Of a stretch of DNA of 50,416 nucleotides, positions 16,684-26,400 are shown piece after piece. Position 1 is the stretch's first letter. The number at the start of each line of letters is the position of its first letter. The notes under the pieces are model-generated. The model ran no database searches. It was not told where the DNA came from and was given only the letters and a program-made list of their open reading frames with translations. The position numbers and the translations under genes are program-made. This stretch comes from Alistipes sp. GTDB taxonomy: Bacteria > Bacteroidota > Bacteroidia > Bacteroidales > Rikenellaceae. The stretch covers positions 1-50,416 of the forward strand of contig JAHHQL010000013.1 in NCBI GenBank assembly GCA_020026415.1, read 5' to 3'.

Positions 16684-17742
16684 TTATTCGTTCTTCAATG
16701 ATTTTGTCCAACCACCGTTCCAAGAGTCCTCGACATCAATCTCCGTATTGCCGTAACCCGCATAGCGCACATCAAACATACCGTCGGCCATGCCGTTGAA
16801 GCGCAGTTTCGTCCGCACATTTTTGCGGATAAAGACATTACCCGTACCCGTGCGGAGTTTATATTCGAAGCGTCCTCCCTCGGTATCGACCACGATCTTC
16901 GCATCGGTGAGTTCGCACGGCAGGAGATTCATACGGATAATGTGATGCTGACGTTGCGCTTCGGGAACGGGTTTCATATCGCTCGGCGAGGTCGTAAACC
17001 GAACCCGCTGAGGGTTTGAGGAGATCACCTCATCGACGTTATTATCCAGAATACCGAGTCGGGTCGGCGTGACAAGTTCGATGGTCACCGTATTGACCCG
17101 TTTATAAAACTGATCGACCAAAATTCCCATATCGACCTCCAAAAGTCCGTTTACACGGTGCAAGACCACATTTTCCTTGATGCGGCGGTCACTTCTAAAC
17201 CAACGGTTCATCACCATACGGTAAATATCGCCATCGGGAAGAGGCATCTCCGAGACGGCAGCCGTTGCCCCCGCGCCCTTCTTCAGGATCGGCAGATAGT
17301 CAATGAAATAATCCGCCATATTGCATGAACCTTCGCCCGGAATGCGCTCTGCAAAGATCTCGAAGTTGCGGGGATCATCACCCGGATAGATCATCGGCAC
17401 GGTATATACCGCAAATTTATACCATTGCGGCAAGAGAGACGACACATTATACTCCATAATAGTCTGCCCCTGCCAGACAAACGGCTCCAAATCCGAGTAT
17501 TCGTGCAGATGCAACGATTCCGAATCGTGTTCCTTAAGGCGTTCGCCCACATAGATTCGGTTCATGTGTTGCGTGAAGTCGAACACGGTCTCTGAACCCT
17601 CACCGCCATAGGATGCGACTCCGAAACGGAACTCGACCGAAGCGGGTTTGGTCGTATCGTCCGGATGTTCCGAACAACCCGCGAAAGTCAGAACTCCCGC
17701 AAAAATCAAAAAGTATCGCAACAGAATTTTCATATTATTCAT
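16684..17742 (-). CDS. FimB/Mfa2-like minor fimbrial lipoprotein
   Basis: About 352 residues. The start is MNNMKILLRYF at 17742, overlapping the previous stop by 8 bp; the ATG at 17733 is equally possible, while the frame's extension to 17874 lies inside the upstream gene. The lipobox is LTFAGC. The body shows fimbrillin features: FRFGVASYGGEGSETVF, an early MNRIYVGE strand, RRIKENVVLHRVNGLLEVDMGIL (the strand that in FimB/Mfa2 and Mfa1 proteins precedes mid-protein beta-sheet), and IRMNLLPCELTDAKIVV. It ends TEIDVEDSWNGG, matching the V-x-x-x-W C-terminal strand of the other subunits. It was assigned from these patterns and its place in the operon. Confidence 0.7.
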   Translation of the reverse strand: MNNMKILLRYFLIFAGVLTFAGCSEHPDDTTKPASVEFRFGVASYGGEGSETVFDFTQHMNRIYVGERLKEHDSESLHLHEYSDLEPFVWQGQTIMEYNVSSLLPQWYKFAVYTVPMIYPGDDPRNFEIFAERIPGEGSCNMADYFIDYLPILKKGAGATAAVSEMPLPDGDIYRMVMNRWFRSDRRIKENVVLHRVNGLLEVDMGILVDQFYKRVNTVTIELVTPTRLGILDNNVDEVISSNPQRVRFTTSPSDMKPVPEAQRQHHIIRMNLLPCELTDAKIVVDTEGGRFEYKLRTGTGNVFIRKNVRTKLRFNGMADGMFDVRYAGYGNTEIDVEDSWNGGWTKSLKNE

Positions 17743-20023
17743 TTTTGGGTATAATGTCATTTTCATCGGGATTCCATCCGGGATCAATGCTGATGTTGCC
17801 ATCGGCTCCCGAATCGGGGACACCCGTCCAAGCATTCTTACGACGGCAACAGATGACAAAATAGCGGTGATCACGCATCACGAAAGCCACCTGATATTTG
17901 CCGTTTTCCTTCTTGACATAAAACGCACGTCCCGGCACCTCGGCCGAATACCCCGCAAGATAAGGTGTCGAAGAGTAAAAACGGCTTTCGCCCTGTCCGA
18001 TGACCAATTCGCCTCTTTGAAATACCTTGCACAATTCGAGCAGTTCGTTGGCAGCGGGGACATACCATTCGATCTCGTCGTAGTCAATACATCCGTTGCC
18101 GTTGCGGTCGCGGTTTTTCGTCATCACATAACCGATCATCTCATCTTGGGGAAGATGTGCGGCAGCCTCCTCGGAAGTGGCGTACTTGTATTTCTTTTCG
18201 CCGAACACCCCGCCCTCGATCTGAGGATTATAAGCACCGCCCAGTTTCACGGCCTCCTGATACAATTTGCGCGTATTGGAGAGTCCGTCCCAACGGTCGT
18301 TGATCATACTCGTCATCACGGGATTCGCTCCGTAGCGCAGGAATCCCCACACAATCGGCGTGGTCTCGGCTTCAAACTCCACATAATAGTCGTGCCGAGC
18401 CGTATTTCCGCGAGAATCCTTCGATACGAGACGCACCAACTGCGCGGGACGCTGCGTCACCTCGAAACGCGCCTCGGTATGGTTCACGCGGTCGCGCAAC
18501 ACCACCACACCCTTTCTCCACGAAGCGGGATCGAGGGCAATGTTCGTTCCCGATGCAGAAATATTGTCGTTACTTCCCGTGGCGGCAGTTTCGGGAATAA
18601 ACTCATCGACATGGATGTAGAAGTACTGCGAAAGAGCCTTCTTATCGCTCGAAAAGTACGTTCCCGCAATGTTCATCTTCTCCTTGTCGGTGAGTTGCTG
18701 TCCCATGGTATGGGGTTTATAGTCCGCCGAGAACGAAATCTCAAGCCACGGGCATTGGTCGGGATTCTCGACAAACAACTCCCAACTTTTGTTCTGCGTA
18801 TAACCGAAACAGGTACCCGTCCCGAAATGAGCATCAAGCGGAGTTTTAAAAAACTCGGTGATGCTGCTTTTATTCATCTCGACAATATCGACACGGGTGT
18901 CGATATTGTCGACCGCCTTGATGACCGAGGTAATATCGAAACGCGAATTGCGCGTGACATTGAAATTCGAGAAGTTGTTCCGTCCGATATAAATCTTATA
19001 CTTGACCTCCTTGGTGCGTAGGCCTTTATCCGATTCGTAGATACCCTCGACCATCAGATACGATGCGTTGGGATGTTCCTGCCGGGCAAGTTCGCCCTTC
19101 AGCGTGGAATAAAGCCCTTGCCGGTTGCCGAAACGCGACGTAAAGAACGACTTGTCGCGCTTCTCGCCACGACGATTTTCAAACAGGTAGGTCGAAGCCG
19201 TCGTCCATAAAATGTCATTGCCCGCCTCGTCCTTGACACGCTCCCGGATAAGTTGAAGTTGCGATTCGTCGAAATACAATCCTTTTGGAGGCTTATACCC
19301 TTCCGGCACGGGAAATGTCGTCAGCGCGGGATCATGCACGGCATCGCCCTCCGCCCCCATCAGATCCGTTCGTCCGTTACTTGTATGTCCCACCTGATTT
19401 TCAGTGCGTTCCATAAGCCAACTCTTCAGTGGCACATTACACACCGAAATACACGACAAATAAAATTTATCGGTCTTGACTTCGGGTTGGAACGATACCT
19501 TGAAATTGATCTTTGCCGCAATACGGGATACAGGAACCAACAACGTCTGTTTTTTATTCTGAATTTCCGCCGATTTAAATTCGCGCTTCCCGCTCATGAC
19601 CATCGACCCCACAAACGCACATTCGGGAAGGAGGCTTTCCAACTTGTAGTTTTCCAACTCGCTCTCCGTAGTGATGTTTTCACCCCACAATTCGGGAAGG
19701 TTGCACACGGCATAAATGCGACAGGTCTGGTTCGAGGGCAACATCATGTGCATGCGGTAATTTCCGTTGAAGGAAGGGGACTCGAAATCCTGCTGTGCCT
19801 TGTGCAAGAGTTTTTGTGCGGTGTCAAAGACATAGACCTGCACATGATCCACACGAGAATCTTCGTTCTGTCCGCCACGGGTCTCGATGATCGTCACATG
19901 ACTTGGCACAATCTCCAGCGTAACCCCGTCGACATCCGTAAATCCGTCCGTCGGCTCAAAATCCTTACGGCATGACACCAGAAGGATCAAAGCAAACATC
20001 AATATATTTTTCAAATTCTTCAT
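17735..20023 (-). CDS. DUF4906-like fimbrial lipoprotein with FISUMP-like C-terminus
   Basis: 762 residues from the ATG at 20023; the TTG at 20044 would overlap the preceding gene. The lipobox LILLVSC is followed by a Thr-Arg site (IIETRGGQNED) at about residue 50. The N-terminal half reads like the DUF4906 family found in Bacteroides fimbrial loci (strands VDHVQVYVFDTAQ, CRIYAVCNLPE, VPVSRIAAKINFKV). The C-terminal 130 residues contain DYDEIEWYVPAANELLELC and YFVICCRRK. This pattern belongs to the Fibrobacter-succinogenes-major-paralogue (FISUMP)-like fold, also seen here at 20029-22305 and 47644-49668. A tip or tip-proximal subunit is likely. Only 5 bp separate it from the previous gene. 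Confidence 0.7.
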   Translation of the reverse strand: MKNLKNILMFALILLVSCRKDFEPTDGFTDVDGVTLEIVPSHVTIIETRGGQNEDSRVDHVQVYVFDTAQKLLHKAQQDFESPSFNGNYRMHMMLPSNQTCRIYAVCNLPELWGENITTESELENYKLESLLPECAFVGSMVMSGKREFKSAEIQNKKQTLLVPVSRIAAKINFKVSFQPEVKTDKFYLSCISVCNVPLKSWLMERTENQVGHTSNGRTDLMGAEGDAVHDPALTTFPVPEGYKPPKGLYFDESQLQLIRERVKDEAGNDILWTTASTYLFENRRGEKRDKSFFTSRFGNRQGLYSTLKGELARQEHPNASYLMVEGIYESDKGLRTKEVKYKIYIGRNNFSNFNVTRNSRFDITSVIKAVDNIDTRVDIVEMNKSSITEFFKTPLDAHFGTGTCFGYTQNKSWELFVENPDQCPWLEISFSADYKPHTMGQQLTDKEKMNIAGTYFSSDKKALSQYFYIHVDEFIPETAATGSNDNISASGTNIALDPASWRKGVVVLRDRVNHTEARFEVTQRPAQLVRLVSKDSRGNTARHDYYVEFEAETTPIVWGFLRYGANPVMTSMINDRWDGLSNTRKLYQEAVKLGGAYNPQIEGGVFGEKKYKYATSEEAAAHLPQDEMIGYVMTKNRDRNGNGCIDYDEIEWYVPAANELLELCKVFQRGELVIGQGESRFYSSTPYLAGYSAEVPGRAFYVKKENGKYQVAFVMRDHRYFVICCRRKNAWTGVPDSGADGNISIDPGWNPDENDIIPKNE

Positions 20024-20028
20024 ACGCG

Positions 20029-22305
20029 CTATTCGAAATTGCAAATTATTCGAGTTTTATGCAATTGTGTTTTTCGTTCGTTGTATTCCTGCTCGTTCTG
20101 CCCGATATAGACAATATAGGAATTTGAACTATCCCCGAAATCACCCGTCGAAACCCAATAAATATCATTGCGGTTCATGTGATAAAGTTCCAGACAAAGA
20201 TCACCGTCCGATCCACCGGGCGAATTTATCATATACGAGGAAAGCCCCCACATCTCATAATAAGCCGGCAGATACCAATGGCGGTCAATGCGATCGTTTA
20301 CAACTTTCTCCTGTCCGTTCTCAATATAAGTATTATAGTCAATACGCTCGCTTTCCACCAATTTAATGGCGCAGGTTTTATACCCCAACCGAAGGTTTTT
20401 GTTGTTCGTATTCTGACATTTGTTGCGGGTCATGATGAAGTTGGCTTCACCATTGTAGGAGTCCATCACTCCCTGTCCTGCAAAACTGATGTTGAACGAA
20501 TTGTGGAAACCCCACTCGATCTCGGTACTGACATAATCGACCCCTTGGACTATTTCGGGTTTACCCGTCTGACCGTTGAACTGCCAACCGTAATCCAGAC
20601 GGGATGCACCTCGGAACGGAGACCCCGACTCATATTGAGTCAGCGCAAACGTGATCGTATTATACTGACGGATTCTGAATCGGATCACCTTGTCGGAACC
20701 CTTCGTACGGAGTTCGAGGTATGCCGTGCGGTAATCGTTCATAAATTGTTTGATATGTTCCTCTTTTCTCAATCCCTTACCATCGGGCGTGGAAACATCC
20801 TGCGAACTATCGACAAGATCCGTATAGTAATCCAAATCGCGTTTTACGGCATAGTCGTCGAGGACAACCTTCAACACACGACTATCGCCCTCGCTATCCA
20901 CAATCGTATTGGTGCAACGCGTAAATTTACCCTCGGCATCCACATCCGCCACATGAATCCAATCGGTCAGCGATGCGGCCTTGAGTTCGTCCTGCGTCAT
21001 GGTTTGTGTTGTCTGTCCGAATGTTTCATTACCCGCATAGTGGACCACGCCGTTATCGTCGGTGTATTGACCGTAGTTGATCATAAGCGTCCATTCGGCT
21101 TTCGGGTTGCTGTTATGCACCAAAATTTCAAATGCAGTTCCCGGTGCATCGAAGATATATTTTTCGGGATTGATGTCGGAGATGAAATGTGCCACACCGT
21201 TTACCGACACGAAATCGTCCTGATAATACACCGAGTCCCAGTCACGGATCTCCATTTCGAGGATATTACCGCTCAAATCGGCAGGATTATCCATCTCGAC
21301 CGATTTCGGAGAGATCTTCGAACCGATGCTGTAAAGTCGATTCTCACGGATCGGGAAATGCAGGCGACCGTGGTTTGCCACCTTGAAGGTTTTCAGAATC
21401 AGATCCTTACCTACCAGATCAATCTTCAGTGTATTGTCGGTGTCGGATCCGAAATCCGCGATCGGCAACAGAAACGCACCCGACAGCAGTGTATTTTCCA
21501 ATTGGATTTTCTCGCCCGTCTCGTCATAAACGGCATCGCTTGTATAGGTCTTTCCGTCGTGGCCGTAACCGGTCATATTCCACTCGAACAAGCACTTATC
21601 ATCACCTACCAAAGGTTCCGAACCGAAGACATCGGTCGTCGGCGATGCTTTCCAAATCGGGAATACGGTATTTTGAGATGTATTAAGCATCACGCGCACC
21701 TTTTCGACCACCACTTCGCCCCCCGCAGTACTGATCGAATAGGGAATATTTCTCAGGTAGGCCAATACCCCCGCCACCTTGCGGCGAAGTTTCATGTGGA
21801 GGTCGATATGCGAATTTACGCCCACATTCTTCGTCAGAGAGCACGCAAACAGATCCGATTTTGCCATTTGTGCCTTGTCGGCCGAACCTACCCGCGCCAC
21901 CAGATCGCCCAGTTTCATACCGGGCGCAAGGTCTTGGGGAAATCCGTAAGCCGATGTCGTCTCCCATGCGACAGCCACAAACGTATAAAAAGCATTACGG
22001 GCAAGTTGCGCCTTAATATCATAGGTCGCCGCGTGATTTCCTTTCGTCCATTCGAGCGGACGGATCGACTTGCAAACCGCCGTTGCATCATCTCCCTCGA
22101 AGATATAGAACCAAACCCGGTCAATATGGTCACTGCCCGTATCCTGCCCTTTCAATTCGGCACGCGACATCGCCTCATCTTCGAATGAAATCGAAATATT
22201 ACGATCAATCAGTTCCCCGCCGCCGACACCGAGTTCGGGGTCTTTGGTACACGCCGTCAAAAAGACAACAAAAAGGACTGCCGTAAGTATTTTGAATGTT
22301 TTCAT
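20029..22305 (-). CDS. fimbrial accessory lipoprotein with FISUMP-like C-terminus
   Basis: 758 residues from the ATG at 22305 (MKTFKILTAVL); an in-frame codon at 22317 gives four extra residues. The lipobox is VFLTAC, followed by an Arg site (EAMSRAELKG). The first 330 residues form an Mfa1-like module: HIDRVWFYIFEGDD, FYTFVAVAWETTS, LRRKVAGVLAYLRNIPYS, then KVRVMLNTSQNTVFP and ILEMEIRDWDSVYY, the last being the V/I-x-x-W strand that ends the simple subunits. A second, unrelated region of about 280 residues follows. The FISUMP-like end has WYLPAYYEMWGLSSY. It resembles a pilin domain fused to extra C-terminal adhesive domains, as expected for a tip protein. Confidence 0.7.
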   Translation of the reverse strand: MKTFKILTAVLFVVFLTACTKDPELGVGGGELIDRNISISFEDEAMSRAELKGQDTGSDHIDRVWFYIFEGDDATAVCKSIRPLEWTKGNHAATYDIKAQLARNAFYTFVAVAWETTSAYGFPQDLAPGMKLGDLVARVGSADKAQMAKSDLFACSLTKNVGVNSHIDLHMKLRRKVAGVLAYLRNIPYSISTAGGEVVVEKVRVMLNTSQNTVFPIWKASPTTDVFGSEPLVGDDKCLFEWNMTGYGHDGKTYTSDAVYDETGEKIQLENTLLSGAFLLPIADFGSDTDNTLKIDLVGKDLILKTFKVANHGRLHFPIRENRLYSIGSKISPKSVEMDNPADLSGNILEMEIRDWDSVYYQDDFVSVNGVAHFISDINPEKYIFDAPGTAFEILVHNSNPKAEWTLMINYGQYTDDNGVVHYAGNETFGQTTQTMTQDELKAASLTDWIHVADVDAEGKFTRCTNTIVDSEGDSRVLKVVLDDYAVKRDLDYYTDLVDSSQDVSTPDGKGLRKEEHIKQFMNDYRTAYLELRTKGSDKVIRFRIRQYNTITFALTQYESGSPFRGASRLDYGWQFNGQTGKPEIVQGVDYVSTEIEWGFHNSFNISFAGQGVMDSYNGEANFIMTRNKCQNTNNKNLRLGYKTCAIKLVESERIDYNTYIENGQEKVVNDRIDRHWYLPAYYEMWGLSSYMINSPGGSDGDLCLELYHMNRNDIYWVSTGDFGDSSNSYIVYIGQNEQEYNERKTQLHKTRIICNFE

Positions 22306-22316
22306 ACAAATTCTCA

Positions 22317-23450
22317 TTATTCTATCACCTCCAAATCATCGTTCCCGTCCCATGTGGGATCGAGTTCGATCACAATCTCCGCACCGTTACCATTAAGGTC
22401 AATCGGCATCGCAGGGCGACCAATCGCATAGAAATGGTTGGCAATGATCGGAAAACGGTAGGTACTTTCGGTGTCGATAATACCCGTACCGCCACCCGTC
22501 TGTCCGTGATCGAGTTTGTCTCCTGCTTTGAATTTCACACGTATGGTTTTCAGCACCGTACACACGCCGCCCTCCAGATTGACCAATTCCACGCGCATCG
22601 TATATTTCTTGTGTCCCGAAGGAGCAGGCATCGGCAACAGATAACCGCCGCCCTCCACCTTGGTCGTCAATCCGAAATCGGGCATTACGGGGATTCGAAG
22701 AATCACATTACCCTCCGGATCGGTCGAGGGACTTTCGATATAATCGTGGAAATAGGGTTTCTGCTGACGCGCGATGACGGGAACCGAGGTGTTTTTGTTG
22801 GCGTAAAGCACCAAACGTATCTCATCGACCCGTTTGTCGTTGATGGTCGTGGGGATATTCCCGAATGTCGCCATGATACCTGCCATACGGCGTTTCATTT
22901 CCAACACATTACTGCTCCCCTTCCGGTAGAGCACCGTCCCCGTAAAAATCTCCGAGGAAAGAATACTCCGACTGTCGGAAAGATCCTGCAACGATGCCGC
23001 CACCTCGCGCAAAGTCGTACCCTCCGCAACCGATGCAGGGATGTTGAACTTCGCAGCCACGCCTTTACTCATACCGATGCCCAAGATGGTGACCGTACCT
23101 TCAAAGCAATAGTCTGTCCTGTATTTCATCTCTTCGAGGTGATCGGGAAGCGTTCCGTTTTGATTAAGGAAATACTCGCTCCATCCCACATTCTCCGCAA
23201 ATCCGTCATACACCGCACCATCGCCTTCACCGATAAACATCATGATATAGACATCCGTGACGTGTTGCGTTCCCACACTCCCTTCGGGATAGGTGATCAC
23301 ACCTCCGTTTTCGGTTTCGACCGCCGTATTTACTCTGAAAGTGAGCGTACCTGCGGGCTCCTGTGGCTCGACAACATCGTTTCCGTCGGAACACCCCACA
23401 AACGCCACAGTCACCAAAACAAGAAAAAGATATAGCAGATTTTTATTCAT
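22317..23450 (-). CDS. Mfa-like minor fimbrial subunit
   Basis: 377 residues with lipobox VAFVGC. The order of strands matches fimbrillin subunits: VTDVYIMMFIGEGDG, MKRRMAGIMATFGNIPTTI (compare LRRKVAGVLAYLRNIPYS in the next gene and LHRQVAGIFTYLTNIPYY in the major subunit), GGGYLLPMPAPSGH and YRFPIIANHFYAIGR. It ends IVIELDPTWDGNDDLEVIE, keeping the conserved Trp strand. The N-R-M-A/Q-V-A-G-I-F/M segment shared by three proteins here is the strongest family signature. No proline linker is present, unlike the major subunit. It lies 3 bp after the giant adhesin gene, so co-expression is certain if the adhesin is transcribed. Confidence 0.78.
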   Translation of the reverse strand: MNKNLLYLFLVLVTVAFVGCSDGNDVVEPQEPAGTLTFRVNTAVETENGGVITYPEGSVGTQHVTDVYIMMFIGEGDGAVYDGFAENVGWSEYFLNQNGTLPDHLEEMKYRTDYCFEGTVTILGIGMSKGVAAKFNIPASVAEGTTLREVAASLQDLSDSRSILSSEIFTGTVLYRKGSSNVLEMKRRMAGIMATFGNIPTTINDKRVDEIRLVLYANKNTSVPVIARQQKPYFHDYIESPSTDPEGNVILRIPVMPDFGLTTKVEGGGYLLPMPAPSGHKKYTMRVELVNLEGGVCTVLKTIRVKFKAGDKLDHGQTGGGTGIIDTESTYRFPIIANHFYAIGRPAMPIDLNGNGAEIVIELDPTWDGNDDLEVIE

Positions 23451-23453
23451 ATT

Positions 23454-26400
23454 CTAAAGTTTAACAAGGCAGTATCGGTTGATAGAGGAGGACTGTCTCG
23501 AAAGTTCAATATGGGTATCTCGATCCGCAAGCGGATAACGGCGACCCGTCTCGGTATCGAGCAACGCCCAACCGCGCCATTTGCCCGACTCGGAACGGCT
23601 GATGCTCAAAGTAACCGTACGGGGATGCTCCAAACGAAGTCCCAGAGCGATGCGGTCGGTAGTTGCGGCAACCTGCTGGATGTCGAGCGCATAACCGTCG
23701 GACAACGTAAAGACAGCCACCGCAGGTGCACTCTCCCGGTCGTACAACATCTTGGAATCCTCCCCTTTTTTATAGCCGTTATCGGCAGTACGGTTCATAC
23801 GCACCAGACACGAAGATTCGAATCCGTCGGCCGTTGCCGTAATGCGCAACTCATCGGATGAACCGACTCCGCGGGTTACAGCCGTCGAGCGCGTCAAATC
23901 GGTGCGTGCAGCCAGATTGGAGTATCCCGACTTCTGAATCTGCACCTTGGCCGAGAAGCGCAACGAAAGCGATGTCATCTCCTTACGGGCGACCACATAA
24001 AAGCCCTGCATCGGCGCAATGTATTTCAAATGGGGATTAGCACGGAGAATATTCCCCTTTTCGTCAATCTTCACAGACGAAATCTCGTTACCGTCATTGA
24101 ATTTCACCTCACTGATCAGGCTCTGATTATCGCGCAGAAACTGATCAATGACAATGTGCGACATAAACGGGTTGCCCGTAACAAAAACAGTCGAAGGCTT
24201 GAGATTCGTTACCGTAAACGTACCCTCACCGCGTGTCTTATCCCATGTGGGGCAATTTTCGAAGATAAAGTGTCCCAACGAATTGTCGCGTGTCACCGTC
24301 TCCTTCATCCCCGTATTGTTACCCGAACCATCGAAGTAGGAATACTCCTTATGGGTTTTCGGGAACCGCAGATTCACCACATTGGAATTAAGCGTCTCGC
24401 GCTCGACACGCATGACAAATCCCACAGCCGGCAGGTAAGGTTCTGCCACGGCATTGAACGTACGTGTCCAACCCGTCATCGAGCAGATCACTCCATCCGT
24501 TTCGGTCTCGACCGGCACATCGGTCAGCGATCCGTCCTTGAGAATCTTGCCGTTCACCTCACTGCTCCAGAAACGCTGGTAAATACGGGGTGAAAAACGG
24601 TTTTCGGGCGAGGTAATCGGCGTCAGTTTCGTGAAGTACTTCTCTTGGGTGTGGTCGCCGTTGAATTTCGCGGGAACAAACATGTCCCCCGTCACCATCG
24701 AACCCAGCGGAGCCGAGATCATATAATCCGCACCCGCAAGAATTGTCATATCGACCCACACGCGCCCTCTGTAATCGAGCAGGTGGGCATTGACCAATTC
24801 GGCATAAGCCCCGAAGTGGATATTGCCACACACATTCGCCTTACCCTCATCCAACACGGGATAGATCGTACATCCACCCGGAATGACAACATCGGTACAA
24901 GCCGCCGGAACTCCATCCGTCCAGTTATCCCAACTGTGCCAGTTGTCGGTCACGGCCGTACGTTTCCAAGTCGTACGCAACGGATGCACACACACCGCCA
25001 CGGTATTGGAGTTCTGCGTGCTGTTGCCCGACTGATAGATCTCCACGAAGTAATTACCGCTTTTCAGATCGGAAATTCGGATCACGCCCTCGGCATCGGG
25101 TACATGGTCGTGGTAGAGGTAAGTCTTATTGTTATTCTCGTTATATGCCGATACGGTATAAGTCAGACCGGGTTTCGTTCCCTTGAGGCACTTGATGTTC
25201 AACGTCTCGTTCTCGCAGATCTCGTTGGGTGAAATCCCGATGGAAAGTTCCTCCTTGTCTTCGCCTCCGCTGTCGGGATTATTCTCTCCGCCGCCCGGAA
25301 TATCTCCGTCGGTCATAGATCGGGTATAAACACCGTAGTAACGCGGAAGGTTGAGCACCTGAGCCACGCCCGAATAACCGATACGGATCTCATCGAACTC
25401 CACATCGACGGGATTTTTCGTCTCGACATATTGCAGACCGTCATTGCCGATTACGTTCAGATTGAGCAATTCGCCTTTCCCGACCTTATGAACATTCTGC
25501 CCCCGACAATACAAGTTCATGGTCATCACCGACAGAAGATCCACATTGAGGCTCAACGGTTTGTCCATCATCACACCGATAGTTCGTCTGCCCCGCAACG
25601 GATTGACCTTCATCGCCAAGCCCATATTGGCATCGGCAATACCCGTAATATGCGACAGCGAGTAAGTCTTCTTGGAATTGTCGAGGAACTCGCCCACATC
25701 GGAGTAGGTACATTTAACCCCCACAAGACTCTTGTCCAATTTACTTTCTTCATAGTTGATGCGCGCGCCGTGTTCGTCGTAATTGAGGAACTCAAGCCCC
25801 GCTTCCGCAACTCCAGCGGCAGGACAAGCCACACCCTCATCGGCACTCTCCCAGAACGCATTGAATACCCGTCGTCCCGTAAGGCCGATTTTCAGCACAC
25901 CCGAACTCCACAACTCCAAGTGATCAAATTCCCGATCGGTCTCGACATATACACGAAACTTATCGCTTCTGGAACCGATCAGGCTCACCTTCAAGGTACT
26001 GACCTCCTTATTGCTGCTGTCGGCAACCTTCGTGTTGCCGTTATAGAGTTTGACGATGTAGAAATTCAGCAGGTCGGCCGAAAGGACATCAAATGTAGTC
26101 TGCAACGTAAAACCCGCACGGAGTTTGGTATTGCCTGTCTTGGCGGGTGAAATCGGATCGCAATCCACCGCCACGATACAATTATTTTTCACGAGGCTCA
26201 CCGGCTCGACCCATGTGGCATAGTTGTCGGGGTTGTCATCCACAATATTGTTTCGGTCTTTTTCTCCGACCAGAATATTGACACCGAAATCGACACCGCG
26301 CGGAGTGGCAATGGCGGCGTGTTCGTTCGTACCGATCAGTCGGTTGCAGGCAGTGCCCGGATCAACCGCCTTGCGGATGACATGCGTCTCGGCATAGGCC

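Noticed and set aside
17742..22188. long plus-strand frames opposite the fimbrial genes
   Set aside because: They are antisense shadows: rich in Arg, His and Ile with no family resemblance, while the minus-strand frames show lipoboxes and fimbrillin motifs.
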